Assembly: GCA_030123545.1 (NCBI GenBank)
Contig: CP126124.1
Coordinates: forward strand, 1,612,001-1,676,000
DNA length: 64,000 nucleotides
Source: Burkholderiaceae bacterium
GTDB taxonomy: Bacteria; Pseudomonadota; Gammaproteobacteria; Burkholderiales; Burkholderiaceae_C
Reading direction: 5' to 3'
Part shown: positions 33,723 through 45,475 of the stretch, piece after piece
Numbering within the stretch: the first letter of the stretch is position 1
Layout: the number at the start of each line of letters is the position of its first letter
Position numbers and translations under genes: made by a program
The notes under the pieces: model-generated
The model's input: only the letters and a program-made list of their open reading frames with translations
Told to the model about the DNA's origin: nothing
Databases searched by the model: none

Positions 33723-34175
33723 ATGAAAACCGCACTCGTCATCAACGGCCCGAACCTGAACCTGCTCGGCACGCGCGAGCCGGCGATCTACGGCGCGCAG
33801 ACGCTGGCCGACGTGCGCGCGCTGTGCGAGCGCGCCTGCGCGGCGCAGGGTCTGGTGCTCGACTTTCGCCAGAGCAACCACGAGGGCGAGCTGATCGACT
33901 GGATCCACGAGGCCGGGCGCGCGCAGGCCGCCGGCACGCTGGCCGGCGTGGTGCTGAACGCAGGCGCCTACACCCACACCAGCGTCGCGCTGCACGATGC
34001 GATCAAGGGGGCAGGCGTCACGCTGATCGAGTTGCACATCTCGAACGTGCATGCGCGCGAGGCGTTCCGGCATCACTCGTACATTTCGCCGGCGGCGCGC
34101 GCCGTGATGGCCGGCTTCGGCGTGCAAGGCTACGCGCTCGCGATCATCGGGCTGGCTGGCCTGGCCGGGGCGTGA
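33723..34175 (+). CDS. aroQ: Type II 3-dehydroquinate dehydratase
   Basis: This 150-residue enzyme dehydrates 3-dehydroquinate in the shikimate pathway and forms dodecamers. Motifs are VINGPNLNLLGTREPAIYG with the catalytic Tyr, FRQSNHEGELIDWIH, VLNAGAYTHTSVALHDAI and ELHISNVHAREAFRHHSY with the catalytic His. The ATG at 33723 begins the standard KTALVINGPN N-terminus. Its 19-bp distance to the phosphoesterase gene suggests co-transcription. Confidence 0.97.
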   Translation: MKTALVINGPNLNLLGTREPAIYGAQTLADVRALCERACAAQGLVLDFRQSNHEGELIDWIHEAGRAQAAGTLAGVVLNAGAYTHTSVALHDAIKGAGVTLIELHISNVHAREAFRHHSYISPAARAVMAGFGVQGYALAIIGLAGLAGA

Positions 34176-34194
34176 CCGGCGCGACGGGGCATCG

Positions 34195-34953
34195 ATGAAG
34201 CTTGCGGTACTGTCCGACCTGCACCTGACCGTGGCCGAGATGGCCGTGCCCGAGCTCGATTGTGACCTCGTCATCCTCGCCGGCGACCTGGCGCGACCAG
34301 AGCAGGCGATCGCCTGGGCGCGGGCGTTTCCGCAGCCGGTGATCTATGTGCCCGGCAATCACGAGTATTACGGCGGCAGCTTCGACGGCACGCTGGCGCA
34401 TCTGCGCGAACTGGCCGCGGGCAGCCGCATTCACGTGCTGGAACGTGACGAACTGCGTATCGCAGGCGTGCGTTTTCTGTGCTGCACGTTGTGGAGCGAT
34501 TTCCGGCTCGGGATCGATGCCGAGCGCGCCGCGGCGATCGCGATCGCGACCGAGAAGGTGCGCGACTTCAGCCGGATCCGGCTCGCGGAGAGCGGCGATG
34601 CGCTGTTCACGCCGCTGCTGTCGCGCGAGCGCTTCGACGCGAGCGTGGCCTGGCTCGAAAGTAAGTTTGCCGAGCCGTGGGACGGCACCACGGTCGTCGT
34701 GACGCACCACGCGCCGTCAACCGGCAGCATCAACCCGAAGTACGTGGGCTCGCCGCTGAACGCCTGCTTCGTCTCCGACCTCGACGAGCGGCTGCGGCGC
34801 TGGCAGCCGCCGCTGTGGATTCACGGCCACCTGCACGACAGCTACGACTACCGGGTCGGCGCGACCCGCGTGCTGTGCAACCCGCGCGGCTATGTGCGAA
34901 ACGGCGTGCCGGAGAACCCCACGTTCGATCCGAGGCTGGTGGTGCAGGTCTGA
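34195..34953 (+). CDS. Metallophosphoesterase (calcineurin-like)
   Basis: This 252-residue protein has all five motifs of the family: SDLHLT at residues 7-12, AGDLARP, PGNHEYYGG, THHAPS and IHGHLHDSYDY. These form the two-metal site for phosphoester hydrolysis. No membrane segment or signal peptide is present. The substrate is unknown; nucleotides or phosphoproteins are possible. It starts 19 bp after aroQ. Confidence 0.9.
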   Translation: MKLAVLSDLHLTVAEMAVPELDCDLVILAGDLARPEQAIAWARAFPQPVIYVPGNHEYYGGSFDGTLAHLRELAAGSRIHVLERDELRIAGVRFLCCTLWSDFRLGIDAERAAAIAIATEKVRDFSRIRLAESGDALFTPLLSRERFDASVAWLESKFAEPWDGTTVVVTHHAPSTGSINPKYVGSPLNACFVSDLDERLRRWQPPLWIHGHLHDSYDYRVGATRVLCNPRGYVRNGVPENPTFDPRLVVQV

Positions 34954-35091
34954 TCCGGGCGTCGCTGCCGATAGCTTGTGGCAACGCTTTCGAAATCCTT
35001 CCGGACCCGGGATGCCGGCGATTGCGCTACCGGTCATAACCGGAAATACTTCGCGCTCCATTCGCCAACAACACGAAGAAAGGAAGACACC

Positions 35092-35343
35092 ATGTTCCAC
35101 CTGATCTGGATGTTCATCATCGGCATCGTCGTCGGGCTGATCGCCCGCGCGGTCACGCCCGGCGCCCAGCACATGGGCCTGCTGATGACCGGCGTGGTCG
35201 GCATCGTCGGTTCATACATCGGCGGCTTCATCGCGCGGATCTTCAGCAAGCCTGCCGAAGGCCAGATGTTCCACCCGGCCGGCATCATCCTGTCGATCAT
35301 CGGCTCGGTCGTGCTGCTCGTCGTCTGGCGTTACGTCCAGTAG
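35092..35343 (+). CDS. GlsB/YeaQ/YmgE family stress membrane protein
   Basis: This 83-residue protein has three hydrophobic segments: LIWMFIIGIVVGLIARAVTPG, MGLLMTGVVGIVGSYIGGFIARIF and PAGIILSIIGSVVLLVVWRY. The repeated Gly-rich helices are typical of transglycosylase-associated/GlsB proteins, small membrane proteins often induced by stress. AAAGGAAG precedes the ATG. Confidence 0.92.
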   Translation: MFHLIWMFIIGIVVGLIARAVTPGAQHMGLLMTGVVGIVGSYIGGFIARIFSKPAEGQMFHPAGIILSIIGSVVLLVVWRYVQ

Positions 35344-35443
35344 TGCAACCCCGTCGGCGCGGCGCGCGAATGCCGCGTTCAGGTAGTCCGGGGCGCGTGC
35401 TGCGTCCCGGTTTCTTTTCTCCACCAGTTCCCAAGGAGCCTCC

Positions 35444-35905
35444 ATGACACTGAAATCGATTCTTCTCGCAGCCTCGTTCGCCGCCTTCGGGGCCGCCTCG
35501 TTCGCGCAGGCACCGGCCGCGGCGCCGGCAGCGCCGTCCGCCAGCGTGACGGCGACCTGCAAGGACGGCACCGAATTTTCGGGTGCCAGCCGCAAGGGCG
35601 CCTGCAAGGGGCACAAGGGCGTGAAGACCTGGCACAGCGATACGGCCGCTGCGGGCGCAGCGCCTGCCGCGGCGGCGGAACCGGCGGCCAAGGCTTCGAA
35701 GAAGGAGAAGGCGGCCAAGATGGCACCGGCGGCCACCGCCGCCGCCGGCGGCGGCGCCGGCAAGGTCTGGGTCAACACCAGCACCAAGACCTACCATTGC
35801 GAGGGCGACCGGTATTACGGCAAGACCAAGGTGGGCCAGTACATGACCGAGTCCGAGGCCAAGGCCCAGGGCGACCACCCGAGCCACGGCAAGTCCTGCT
35901 CCTGA
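35444..35905 (+). CDS. DUF3761-type secreted small protein
   Basis: This 153-residue exported protein has a signal peptide of 21 residues (cleavage after SFA). The DUF3761 core is TCKDGTEFSGASRKGACKGHKGVKTWH, with two Cys and two His residues. A low-complexity Ala/Lys linker (about 65-105) leads to a second conserved block, VWVNTSTKTYHCEGDRYYG plus KTKVGQYMTESEA. Both blocks recur in Burkholderiales secreted proteins of unknown function. AAGGAG precedes the ATG. Confidence 0.85.
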   Translation: MTLKSILLAASFAAFGAASFAQAPAAAPAAPSASVTATCKDGTEFSGASRKGACKGHKGVKTWHSDTAAAGAAPAAAAEPAAKASKKEKAAKMAPAATAAAGGGAGKVWVNTSTKTYHCEGDRYYGKTKVGQYMTESEAKAQGDHPSHGKSCS

Positions 35906-35938
35906 TCGCGCCTGAGGCCACAGCGCGCCGGCCTGGCT

Positions 35939-36337
35939 TCAGGTCGCGCGGCGGTGCTCCGGCGCGGCGCCGCGCGGAACGACGGGTACCGGCGCCAGCG
36001 GCGACGTCGGATTGACCTTGGGCTGACCCTGGGCGCCAGGCGCCTCCGGCTTCGATGCCGGGTGGCGCCGCAGGATATGGCGCGGCGGCGTGTCGGCGCC
36101 GGGCGGCGCCGGCAATGCGCTCTCGCCGCAGGCGGCGCGCACCGCCGCGCCCTGAATCGTCAGCGGGTATTGCGACGGATCCATCGCGGTGCGCGACTTG
36201 AAGTCGTTGTAAGAAGACCAGGCATTGCTGCAGGCCGCCGAATCGGGGTCGGGCGCGGCCGCGGCGCTCGTCGACAGCAGCATCAGTGCCGCGGCAATGG
36301 CGCAGATCAGGGAGCTTTCGCGAACGCCAAGCATCAT
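35939..36337 (-). CDS. Hypothetical exported protein
   Basis: I do not recognise this 132-residue protein. The N-terminus looks like a signal peptide (about residues 1-28, hydrophobic ICAIAAALMLLSTSAAAA). The mature part has two Cys residues (CSNAWSSYNDFKSR and AACGESA), possibly a disulfide, and a Pro-rich basic C-terminus that looks disordered. Tandem ATGs at 36337 and 36334 are both possible starts. It converges with the DUF3761 gene and lies upstream of nothing obvious. Confidence 0.6.
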   Translation of the reverse strand: MMLGVRESSLICAIAAALMLLSTSAAAAPDPDSAACSNAWSSYNDFKSRTAMDPSQYPLTIQGAAVRAACGESALPAPPGADTPPRHILRRHPASKPEAPGAQGQPKVNPTSPLAPVPVVPRGAAPEHRRAT

Positions 36338-36438
36338 GCAGTCCTCTGCTGCAAGCCTACGCCGGCCACGCCGGCCAATCCGGCGCGCGGCCAATTTTTG
36401 CGATCGGGGTATGGTTTCTAGTCGCGGAGGCGGGGGCC

Positions 36439-39399
<2,961 letters not shown>

Positions 39400-39503
39400 G
39401 GTCGAGTCCAGCAGCAAGTGGGAGAGTGGGGAAGGGAGGGGAAAAGCGAAACGCAGCCAGCCAGGGGAAGGGCCGCGACTGCGCGGCCCCGGCCCGGCGG
39501 CGC

Positions 39504-39872
39504 TCAGCCGGCGTCGGCAAAGCGCGCGTAGCCCGCTTCGTCCATCAGCGCGTCGAGCTGCGCCGGGTCGCCGAGCTTGACGCGGAAGAACCAGCCGGCG
39601 CCCAGCGGGTCGCTGTTGGCCAGGCTCGGGTCGGCGCGCAGCGCTTCGTTGACTTCGGTCACTTCGCCGCTCACCGGCATGTAGACGTCGGCGGCCGCCT
39701 TCACCGATTCGACGACGCCGGCAGCGTCCTTCTGCGCATACGACTTGCCGACTTCGGGCAGATCGACGAACACCACGTCGCCAAGCGCATCCTGCGCATG
39801 CTTGGTGATGCCGACCGTTGCGATTGCGCCGTCGGTCTGCACCCATTCGTGGTCTTCGGTGTACTTGATCAT
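39504..39872 (-). CDS. gcvH: Glycine cleavage system H protein
   Basis: This 122-residue lipoyl carrier shuttles the aminomethyl group from GcvP to GcvT. Motifs are YTEDHEWV, GITKHAQDALGDVVFVDLPE and VVESVKAAADVYMPVSGEV, with Lys58 as the lipoylation site. The ATG at 39872 matches the family N-terminus. It is separated from gcvT by 49 bp and from gcvP by 104 bp, all in one transcription unit. Confidence 0.97.
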   Translation of the reverse strand: MIKYTEDHEWVQTDGAIATVGITKHAQDALGDVVFVDLPEVGKSYAQKDAAGVVESVKAAADVYMPVSGEVTEVNEALRADPSLANSDPLGAGWFFRVKLGDPAQLDALMDEAGYARFADAG

Positions 39873-39921
39873 CGTGGTCTCCGGAAAAAAAGGAATCAGG
39901 GATCGAATCGGGGAATGGACT

Positions 39922-41052
39922 TCAGCCGCGGACGTAGCGGTTCGCAACGAACGGCATGCTGCTGACCGCCATGGCTACCTGCTTGCCGCGCACCGACGCG
40001 AACAGCTCGGTGCCGGGCGCGGCGCAATCGGCGCGCACGTAGGCCATCGCGATCGGCTGGTTCAAGGTCGGGCTCAAGAGGCCGCTCGTGACCTGGCCGA
40101 CCGCCTCGCCGTTCGCATTCGCGAGCGGCGCCGGCTCGCGCACCGGCACGCGCTCCTTCGCGACCAGGCCGACGCGCTTGCGCGTGACGGCGTTCGCGCC
40201 GCCCGCCAGCTGCGCGAGCACGCGGTCCGCGCCCGGAAAGCCGCCGGCGCGCGCGCCGCCGCTGCGGCGCACCTTCTGGATCGCCCAGGTGAGCGCGGCT
40301 TCGACCGGCGTGGTGTCGGCGGCTATGTCGTTGCCGTACAGGCACAGGCCCGCTTCCAGCCGCAGCGAGTTGCGCGCGCCCAGGCCGACCGGCTTGACCT
40401 CGGGCTGGGCCAGCAGCGCGCGCGCGAGGGTTTCGGCCTGCGCGCCCGGCACCGAGATCTCGAAGCCGTCCTCGCCGGTGTAGCCGCTGCGCGTGACGAA
40501 GCAGTCGCAGCCGGCGATTTCGAAGCGCCCGCCGGTCATGAACACCAGCGACGCGACGCCCGGTGCGAGTCGCGCGAGTGCGGCGGCCGCCTGCGGACCC
40601 TGCAGCGCGAGCAGCGCCATCTCGGGCATGGGCACGACCCGGCAGCGGCTGCCGATACGAGCCTGGATATGCGCAATGTCGGCCGCCTTGCAAGCGCCGT
40701 TGACGATCACGAACAGATCGCTGCCGCGGTTGAAGAACATCAGGTCGTCGAGGATGCCGCCGTCGTCGTTCAGCAGCAGCCCGTAGCGCTGCTTGCCCAC
40801 CGCGAGATCGACCACGTCGACCGGCATCAACGTCTCGAATGCAGCAGCGGCATCGGCACCTTCCAGCCGCAGCTGGCCCATGTGCGAGACGTCGAACAGC
40901 CCGGCCGCGGCGCGGGTGTGCAGATGCTCGGCGAGCAGGCCGCTCTTGTATTGCACCGGCATTTCGTAGCCAGCAAACGACACCATGCGCGCGCCGAGTT
41001 CGACGTGCAGGGTGTGCAGCGGGGTGCGAAGAAGGTTCTGATCAGCGGTCAC
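39922..41052 (-). CDS. gcvT: Glycine cleavage system T protein (aminomethyltransferase)
   Basis: This 376-residue tetrahydrofolate-dependent enzyme releases ammonia and forms methylene-tetrahydrofolate. It has MVSFAGYEMPVQY, GLFDVSHMGQL, the catalytic Asp region VFMTGGRF... TRSGYTGEDGFEI, and LGARNSLRLEAGLCLYGNDI. The GTG at 41052 with AGGAG 8 nt upstream was chosen; an ATG at 41079 directly after the leader hairpin is an alternative start. Expression is controlled by the upstream tandem glycine riboswitch. Confidence 0.96.
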   Translation of the reverse strand: MTADQNLLRTPLHTLHVELGARMVSFAGYEMPVQYKSGLLAEHLHTRAAAGLFDVSHMGQLRLEGADAAAAFETLMPVDVVDLAVGKQRYGLLLNDDGGILDDLMFFNRGSDLFVIVNGACKAADIAHIQARIGSRCRVVPMPEMALLALQGPQAAAALARLAPGVASLVFMTGGRFEIAGCDCFVTRSGYTGEDGFEISVPGAQAETLARALLAQPEVKPVGLGARNSLRLEAGLCLYGNDIAADTTPVEAALTWAIQKVRRSGGARAGGFPGADRVLAQLAGGANAVTRKRVGLVAKERVPVREPAPLANANGEAVGQVTSGLLSPTLNQPIAMAYVRADCAAPGTELFASVRGKQVAMAVSSMPFVANRYVRG

Positions 41053-41081
41053 GGGCGGGCTCCTGGGGCTTCTGGCCATGC

Positions 41082-41100
41082 GGCGCGAACCATTCGCGCC
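41082..41100 (-). promoter_or_regulatory. Hairpin between glycine riboswitch and gcvT (expression platform candidate)
   Basis: A perfect 8-bp inverted repeat GGCGCGAA/TTCGCGCC with a 3-nt loop lies right after the second aptamer and just before the alternative gcvT ATG at 41079. There is no T-run, so it may act on translation initiation or as part of a longer antiterminator fold rather than as a terminator. Confidence 0.5.
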
Positions 41101-41105
41101 GGGAA

Positions 41106-41271
41106 CCCTGTTGTCCGCGTTACCTGAGAGATTCGGCGCCGCGGATGCCGGCGCCTTGCCCCTTCGGTGGGCCCGATCGGGTCGGGCCTCTCTCCAACAG
41201 AATCGCTGTTCGTCAGTCCTTTTGCCTGAGCGTTCGGCCTTCGGCGGTTTCGCACGCGAAACTCTCTCCTG
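41106..41271 (-). promoter_or_regulatory. Tandem glycine riboswitch controlling gcvTHP
   Basis: Read on the minus strand there are two consecutive glycine aptamers. The first has AGGAGAGAG, then GCGAAACCGCCGAAGG and GCTCAGGCAAAAGGACTGA. The second has TGGAGAGAGG, CACCGAAGGGGCAAGG and CTCTCAGGTAACGCGGACAA. The paired GGAGAG/CTCTCAGG arms and the CCGAAGG-x-GCAA cores are hallmark features. Glycine binding should switch on the cleavage-system genes. Remaining parts of the 309-bp gap to the MFS gene hold nothing further that I could call. Confidence 0.93.
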
Positions 41272-41360
41272 ACTCGCGGGATTCTACTGCCTGATGCGGG
41301 CTTGCGGTCGGCGCGATAATCGCCTCCCCAACGACTGGATAGACGGCGACAGGAGACGGA

Positions 41361-42695
41361 ATGGAAACGCGGGATGCGATGCAGACACGATCGCCGGAGG
41401 GGCATGGCGATGCGGCAGCGATCACGAAGCTGTTCGAGGCCGAAACCTACGCCAAGGTCGGCTGGCGGCTGATCCCGTTCCTGCTGCTGTGCTACATCGT
41501 CTCGTACCTGGACCGCGTCAACGTCGGCTTCGCGAAGCTCGAGATGCAGCAGGACCTGCACCTGAGCAACACGGTGTACGGGCTCGGCGCCGGCATCTTC
41601 TTCATCGGTTACTTCCTGTTCGAAGTGCCGAGCAACGTGATCCTGCACCGGGTCGGCGCGCGCATCTGGATCGCGCGCATCATGGTGAGCTGGGGCCTGA
41701 TTTCGGCGGCGACGATGTTCGTTTCGTCCGAAACCGGCTTCTACGCGATGCGCTTCCTGCTCGGCGCCGCCGAGGCGGGTTTCTTTCCCGGCGTGATCCT
41801 GTACCTGACCTACTGGTATCCGGCCGAGCGGCGCGGGCGCATGACTGCGCTGTTCATGACCGCGGTCGCGCTCTCCGGCGTGATCGGCGGGCCGATCTCG
41901 GGCTGGATCATGCATGGCATGGAGGGCGTCGGCGGCCTGCGCTCCTGGCAGTGGCTGTTCGTGCTCGAAGGCGTGCCGGCGGTGCTGCTGGGCATCGCCA
42001 CGCTGTTCTATCTGGACGACCGCATCCACAGCGCGCGCTGGCTCACCGCCGAGCAGAAGGCGCTGCTCGAGCGCCGCATCGACGTCGAGAATGCCGAAAA
42101 GAGCGACCTGAAGATCGGCGCGGTGTTCAGGACGCCGCGCGTCTGGCTGATGGCGCTGATCTATTTCAGCTTCGTGATGGGGCTGTACGGCGTGAGCTTC
42201 TGGCTGCCGACCATCATCAAGGCGACCGGGGTCAAGGACGCGCTGCAGATCGGGCTGCTCACTGCGATCCCGTTCGCGTTCGCCGCGGTCGCGATGGTGC
42301 TGGTCGCGCGCCGCTCGGACCGGCACCGCGAGCGGCGCTGGCACGTCGCGATCCCGGCGCTGGCCGGCGCGGTCGGGCTGGTGCTGAGCGCGATCTGGGC
42401 GCACGACACGGTGCTGGCGATGGTCGCGCTGACCCTCGCGACCATGGGCATCCTGACCACGTTCCCGTTGTTCTGGAGTCTGCCGACCGCGTTCCTGGCC
42501 GGCACCGGTGCGGCCGCCGGCATTGCGCTGATCAACTCGGTCGGCAACCTGGCCGGCTTCGTCAGCCCGTCGCTGGTCGGCTGGCTGAAGGACCTGACGC
42601 AGAGCACCGACGCCGGCATGTACATGCTGGCCGGCTCGCTGGTGATCGGCGCGCTGCTGACGCTCTCGGTGCCGGCGCGGCTGGTCGACAAATAG
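41361..42695 (+). CDS. MFS transporter, anion:cation symporter (ACS) family
   Basis: This 444-residue protein has twelve membrane helices. The ACS/phthalate-type N-terminus is IPFLLLCYIVSYLDRVNVGFAKL, followed by EVPSNVILHRVGARIWIARI, GAAEAGFFPGVILYLTYWYP with the conserved ERRGRM loop, and a central cytoplasmic loop around residues 210-255. Members import organic anions such as tartrate, glucarate, phthalate or hydroxyphenylacetate. No catabolic gene next to it identifies the substrate. It is divergent from gcvT across the riboswitch region. Confidence 0.9.
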   Translation: METRDAMQTRSPEGHGDAAAITKLFEAETYAKVGWRLIPFLLLCYIVSYLDRVNVGFAKLEMQQDLHLSNTVYGLGAGIFFIGYFLFEVPSNVILHRVGARIWIARIMVSWGLISAATMFVSSETGFYAMRFLLGAAEAGFFPGVILYLTYWYPAERRGRMTALFMTAVALSGVIGGPISGWIMHGMEGVGGLRSWQWLFVLEGVPAVLLGIATLFYLDDRIHSARWLTAEQKALLERRIDVENAEKSDLKIGAVFRTPRVWLMALIYFSFVMGLYGVSFWLPTIIKATGVKDALQIGLLTAIPFAFAAVAMVLVARRSDRHRERRWHVAIPALAGAVGLVLSAIWAHDTVLAMVALTLATMGILTTFPLFWSLPTAFLAGTGAAAGIALINSVGNLAGFVSPSLVGWLKDLTQSTDAGMYMLAGSLVIGALLTLSVPARLVDK

Positions 42696-42750
42696 CGCTG
42701 CGGCAGCAGGGCGCCGGGCGGCGCTCCGCGCGCCGCAGCGGATGCGCTGT

Positions 42751-44451
42751 CTACATCTCGCTGTAGTTCGGGCCGCCGCCGCCTTCGGGTGTCACCCAGA
42801 CGATGTTCTGCGTCGGATCCTTGATGTCGCAGGTCTTGCAGTGCACGCAGTTCTGCGCGTTGATCTGCAGGCGCATTCTGCCTGCGCCTTGCGCTTCGTC
42901 GGGCACGAACTCGTACACCCCCGCCGGGCAATAACGCCCTTCGGGGCCGGCGTATTGCGGCAGGTTGATGCGCACCGGCACCGTCGGGTCTTTCAGCGTC
43001 AGGTGCGCGGGTTGGTTCTCTTCGTGATTGGTGTTGCTGATGAACACGCTGGAGAGCCGGTCGAAGGTCAGCTTGCCGTCGGGCTTGGGATAGTCGATCG
43101 GTTTGCACTTGGCAGCGGGCTTCAGTTGCACGTGATCGGGCTGCGCGCGGTGCAACGTCCAGGGCATGTGGCCGCGCAGCGCGTATTGCTCGAAGCCGTT
43201 CATCACGGTGCCCACCGTCAGGCCCTTCTTGAACCAGTTCTTGAAGTTGCGGTCCTTCTTCAACTCGGCGGCGAGCCAGCTGTTTTCAAACGCCTCGGGG
43301 TACGCGGCGAGCTCGTCGTGCTGACGCCCGGCCACTACTGCGTCGCAGGCGGCCTCTCCGGCCAGCGAGCCGGTCTTCATCGCCGCATGGCTGCCCTTGA
43401 TGCGTCCGACGTTGAGGTAGCCCGCGTCGCAGCCCACCAGTGCGCCGCCAGGGAACACGGTCTTGGGCAAGGCCAGTACGCCGCCGGCGGTGATGGCGCG
43501 CGCGCCGTAGGATAGGCGCTTGGCGTTGACATTGCCCGCGTCGTCGGTGAAGTACCACTTGATGCGTGGGTGCGTTTTCCAGCGCTGGAATTCCTCGAAC
43601 GGGCTCATGTACGGGTTGCTGTAATTCAAGCCGATCACGTAGCCGCAATAGACCTTGTTGTCCTCGGCGTGGTACAGGAACGCGCCGCCATAGGTCCGCT
43701 CGTCCATCGGCCAGCCGGCGGTGTGCATCACGAACCCGGGCGTGTGGCGGCTCCCGTCGATCTCCCAGATCTCCTTGACACCGATGGCGTAGCTTTGCGG
43801 GTCGCTGTGCGCGTCCAGCTTGTAGCGCGCAATCAGCTGCCTGCCCAGGCTGCCGCGCGAGCCCTCGGCAAAAATGGTGTACTTGGCATGCAGTTCCATG
43901 CCCAGCTGGAAGTGGTCGGTCGGTTCGCCGTTCTTGCCCAAGCCCATGTTGCCCGTGGCCACACCCTTGACGCTGCCATCGTCGTTGTAGAGCACTTCGG
44001 AGGCCGGAAAGCCGGGGAAGATCTCGACCCCCAATCCTTCAGCCTGCGCGGCCAGCCAGCGCACCACCTTGCCCAGGCTGGCAATGTAGTTGCCGTGGTT
44101 GTCGGCAAAGGGCGGCAAGAACAGGTTGGGCACGCGCGTGCCGCCGGTCTCGTTCAAGAAGACATAGGCATCCTCGGTCACCGGCTGGTTCAATGGCGCG
44201 CCCTTGGCCTTCCAGTCCGGAATCAGCTCGGTCAGCGCCTTGGGGTCGATCACGGCGCCCGAGAGAATGTGCGCACCCGGCTCGGAGCCTTTTTCGAGCA
44301 CAACGACCGACACTTCCTTGCCCAGTTGCGCGGCGCGCTGCTTGATGCGGATGGCGGCGCACAGCCCGCCCGGGCCGGCGCCGACGACGACCACGTCGTA
44401 CTCCATTGCTTCGCGCGGACCGAATCGGGCAAGAATTTCTTCAGAGGTCAT
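42751..44451 (-). CDS. Electron transfer flavoprotein-ubiquinone oxidoreductase
   Basis: This 566-residue membrane-associated enzyme passes electrons from ETF to ubiquinone. The N-terminal FAD fold is YDVVVVGAGPGGLCAAIRIK; YGGAFLYHAED and the quinone-site hydrophobic patch are in the middle. The C-terminal 4Fe-4S ligands are in YCPAGVYEF and NCVHCKTCDIKDPTQNIVW. Length matches mitochondrial and bacterial ETF-QO. The ATG at 44451 was preferred to an upstream one at 44493. It is divergent from the SDR gene. The etfAB genes are not in the window. Confidence 0.97.
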   Translation of the reverse strand: MTSEEILARFGPREAMEYDVVVVGAGPGGLCAAIRIKQRAAQLGKEVSVVVLEKGSEPGAHILSGAVIDPKALTELIPDWKAKGAPLNQPVTEDAYVFLNETGGTRVPNLFLPPFADNHGNYIASLGKVVRWLAAQAEGLGVEIFPGFPASEVLYNDDGSVKGVATGNMGLGKNGEPTDHFQLGMELHAKYTIFAEGSRGSLGRQLIARYKLDAHSDPQSYAIGVKEIWEIDGSRHTPGFVMHTAGWPMDERTYGGAFLYHAEDNKVYCGYVIGLNYSNPYMSPFEEFQRWKTHPRIKWYFTDDAGNVNAKRLSYGARAITAGGVLALPKTVFPGGALVGCDAGYLNVGRIKGSHAAMKTGSLAGEAACDAVVAGRQHDELAAYPEAFENSWLAAELKKDRNFKNWFKKGLTVGTVMNGFEQYALRGHMPWTLHRAQPDHVQLKPAAKCKPIDYPKPDGKLTFDRLSSVFISNTNHEENQPAHLTLKDPTVPVRINLPQYAGPEGRYCPAGVYEFVPDEAQGAGRMRLQINAQNCVHCKTCDIKDPTQNIVWVTPEGGGGPNYSEM

Positions 44452-44610
44452 GAGGCGTCTCGCAGGGTTCTGGTTCGATAATGGGACGGCCACCGAGGCA
44501 CTGGGCGCGGGCCGGTCGCCGCACGGCAGGCCCCGATGATTTTATGCGGGGAAGTATGCGGGGAGCGGCGCCGTCCGCGCGGCCGGTCCCGACAACAGCG
44601 AGGGCACAGC

Positions 44611-45393
44611 ATGGCTTACAGCATCGATCTCTCCGGCCGCGTGGCCTTTGTCACCGGCGCGTCCAGCGGCCTGGGCGCGCAGTTCGCGCGCACGCTCGCC
44701 GGCGCAGGCGCCGCCGTGGTGCTGGCGAGCCGCCGCACCGAGAAGCTCAAGGACCTGCGCGCGCGCATCGAGGGCGAGGGCGGCGACGCGCACGTGGTCG
44801 CGCTCGACGTGACCGACCTTCAATCGATCAAGGCGGCCGTCGCGCGCGCCGAGACCGAGGTCGGCTCGATCGACATCCTGGTCAACAACTCGGGCGTCAG
44901 CACCACGCAGCGCATCCAGGAGGTGGCCGAGGCCGACTTCGACTTCGTGTTCGGCACCAACGTGAAGGGCGCGTTCTTCGTCGCGCAGGAAGTGGGCCGG
45001 CGCATGCTGGCGCGCGCGCGCGGCGCCGCGCCGGGCAGCTACACCGGCGGGCGCATCATCAATATCGCGTCGATGGCGGGGCTGCGCGTGCTGCCGCAGA
45101 TCGGTGTCTACTGCATGAGCAAGGCCGCGGTGGTGCAGATGACGCGTGCGCTCGCACTCGAATGGGGCCGGTTCGGCATCAACGTGAACGCGATCTGCCC
45201 CGGCTACATCGACACCGAAATCAACCACCGCCACTGGCAGACCGAGCAGGGCCAGAAGCTGGTGCAGATGCTGCCGCGCAAGCGCGTCGGCAAGCCGGCG
45301 GATCTGGACGCGTTGATCGTGATGCTCGCGAGCGACCAGAGCCATTTCGTCAACGGCGCGGTGATCGCGGCGGACGACGGCTTCGGCGTGTGA
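44611..45393 (+). CDS. SDR family oxidoreductase
   Basis: This 260-residue Rossmann-fold enzyme contains TGASSGLG (NAD(P) loop, residues 13-20), LVNNSG, the catalytic Ser in NIASMAG, Tyr and Lys in YCMSK, and the NVNAICPGYIDTE tail. The Arg pair in ASRRTEK after the second strand suggests NADPH preference. The substrate is unknown; the neighbouring thioesterase and ETF-QO suggest acyl-CoA metabolism. The ATG at 44611 starts the typical N-terminus. Confidence 0.92.
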   Translation: MAYSIDLSGRVAFVTGASSGLGAQFARTLAGAGAAVVLASRRTEKLKDLRARIEGEGGDAHVVALDVTDLQSIKAAVARAETEVGSIDILVNNSGVSTTQRIQEVAEADFDFVFGTNVKGAFFVAQEVGRRMLARARGAAPGSYTGGRIINIASMAGLRVLPQIGVYCMSKAAVVQMTRALALEWGRFGINVNAICPGYIDTEINHRHWQTEQGQKLVQMLPRKRVGKPADLDALIVMLASDQSHFVNGAVIAADDGFGV

Positions 45394-45414
45394 GCGCGCC
45401 GCACCTATTTGAAT

Positions 45415-45474
45415 GAAATGATGCCGTAGTCGGCATGGATACTGCGTATTGCGCTATGTTATTTGTAGTAAACC
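45415..45474 (+). repeat. 60-bp dispersed repeat, copy 6
   Basis: It fills the gap between the SDR gene and the thioesterase gene, ending 1 bp before the thioesterase ATG. GCTATGTTATTTGTAGTA occupies positions 39-56. The left half is diverged. It probably contributes the thioesterase's ribosome-binding region. Confidence 0.65.
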
Positions 45475-45475
45475 C

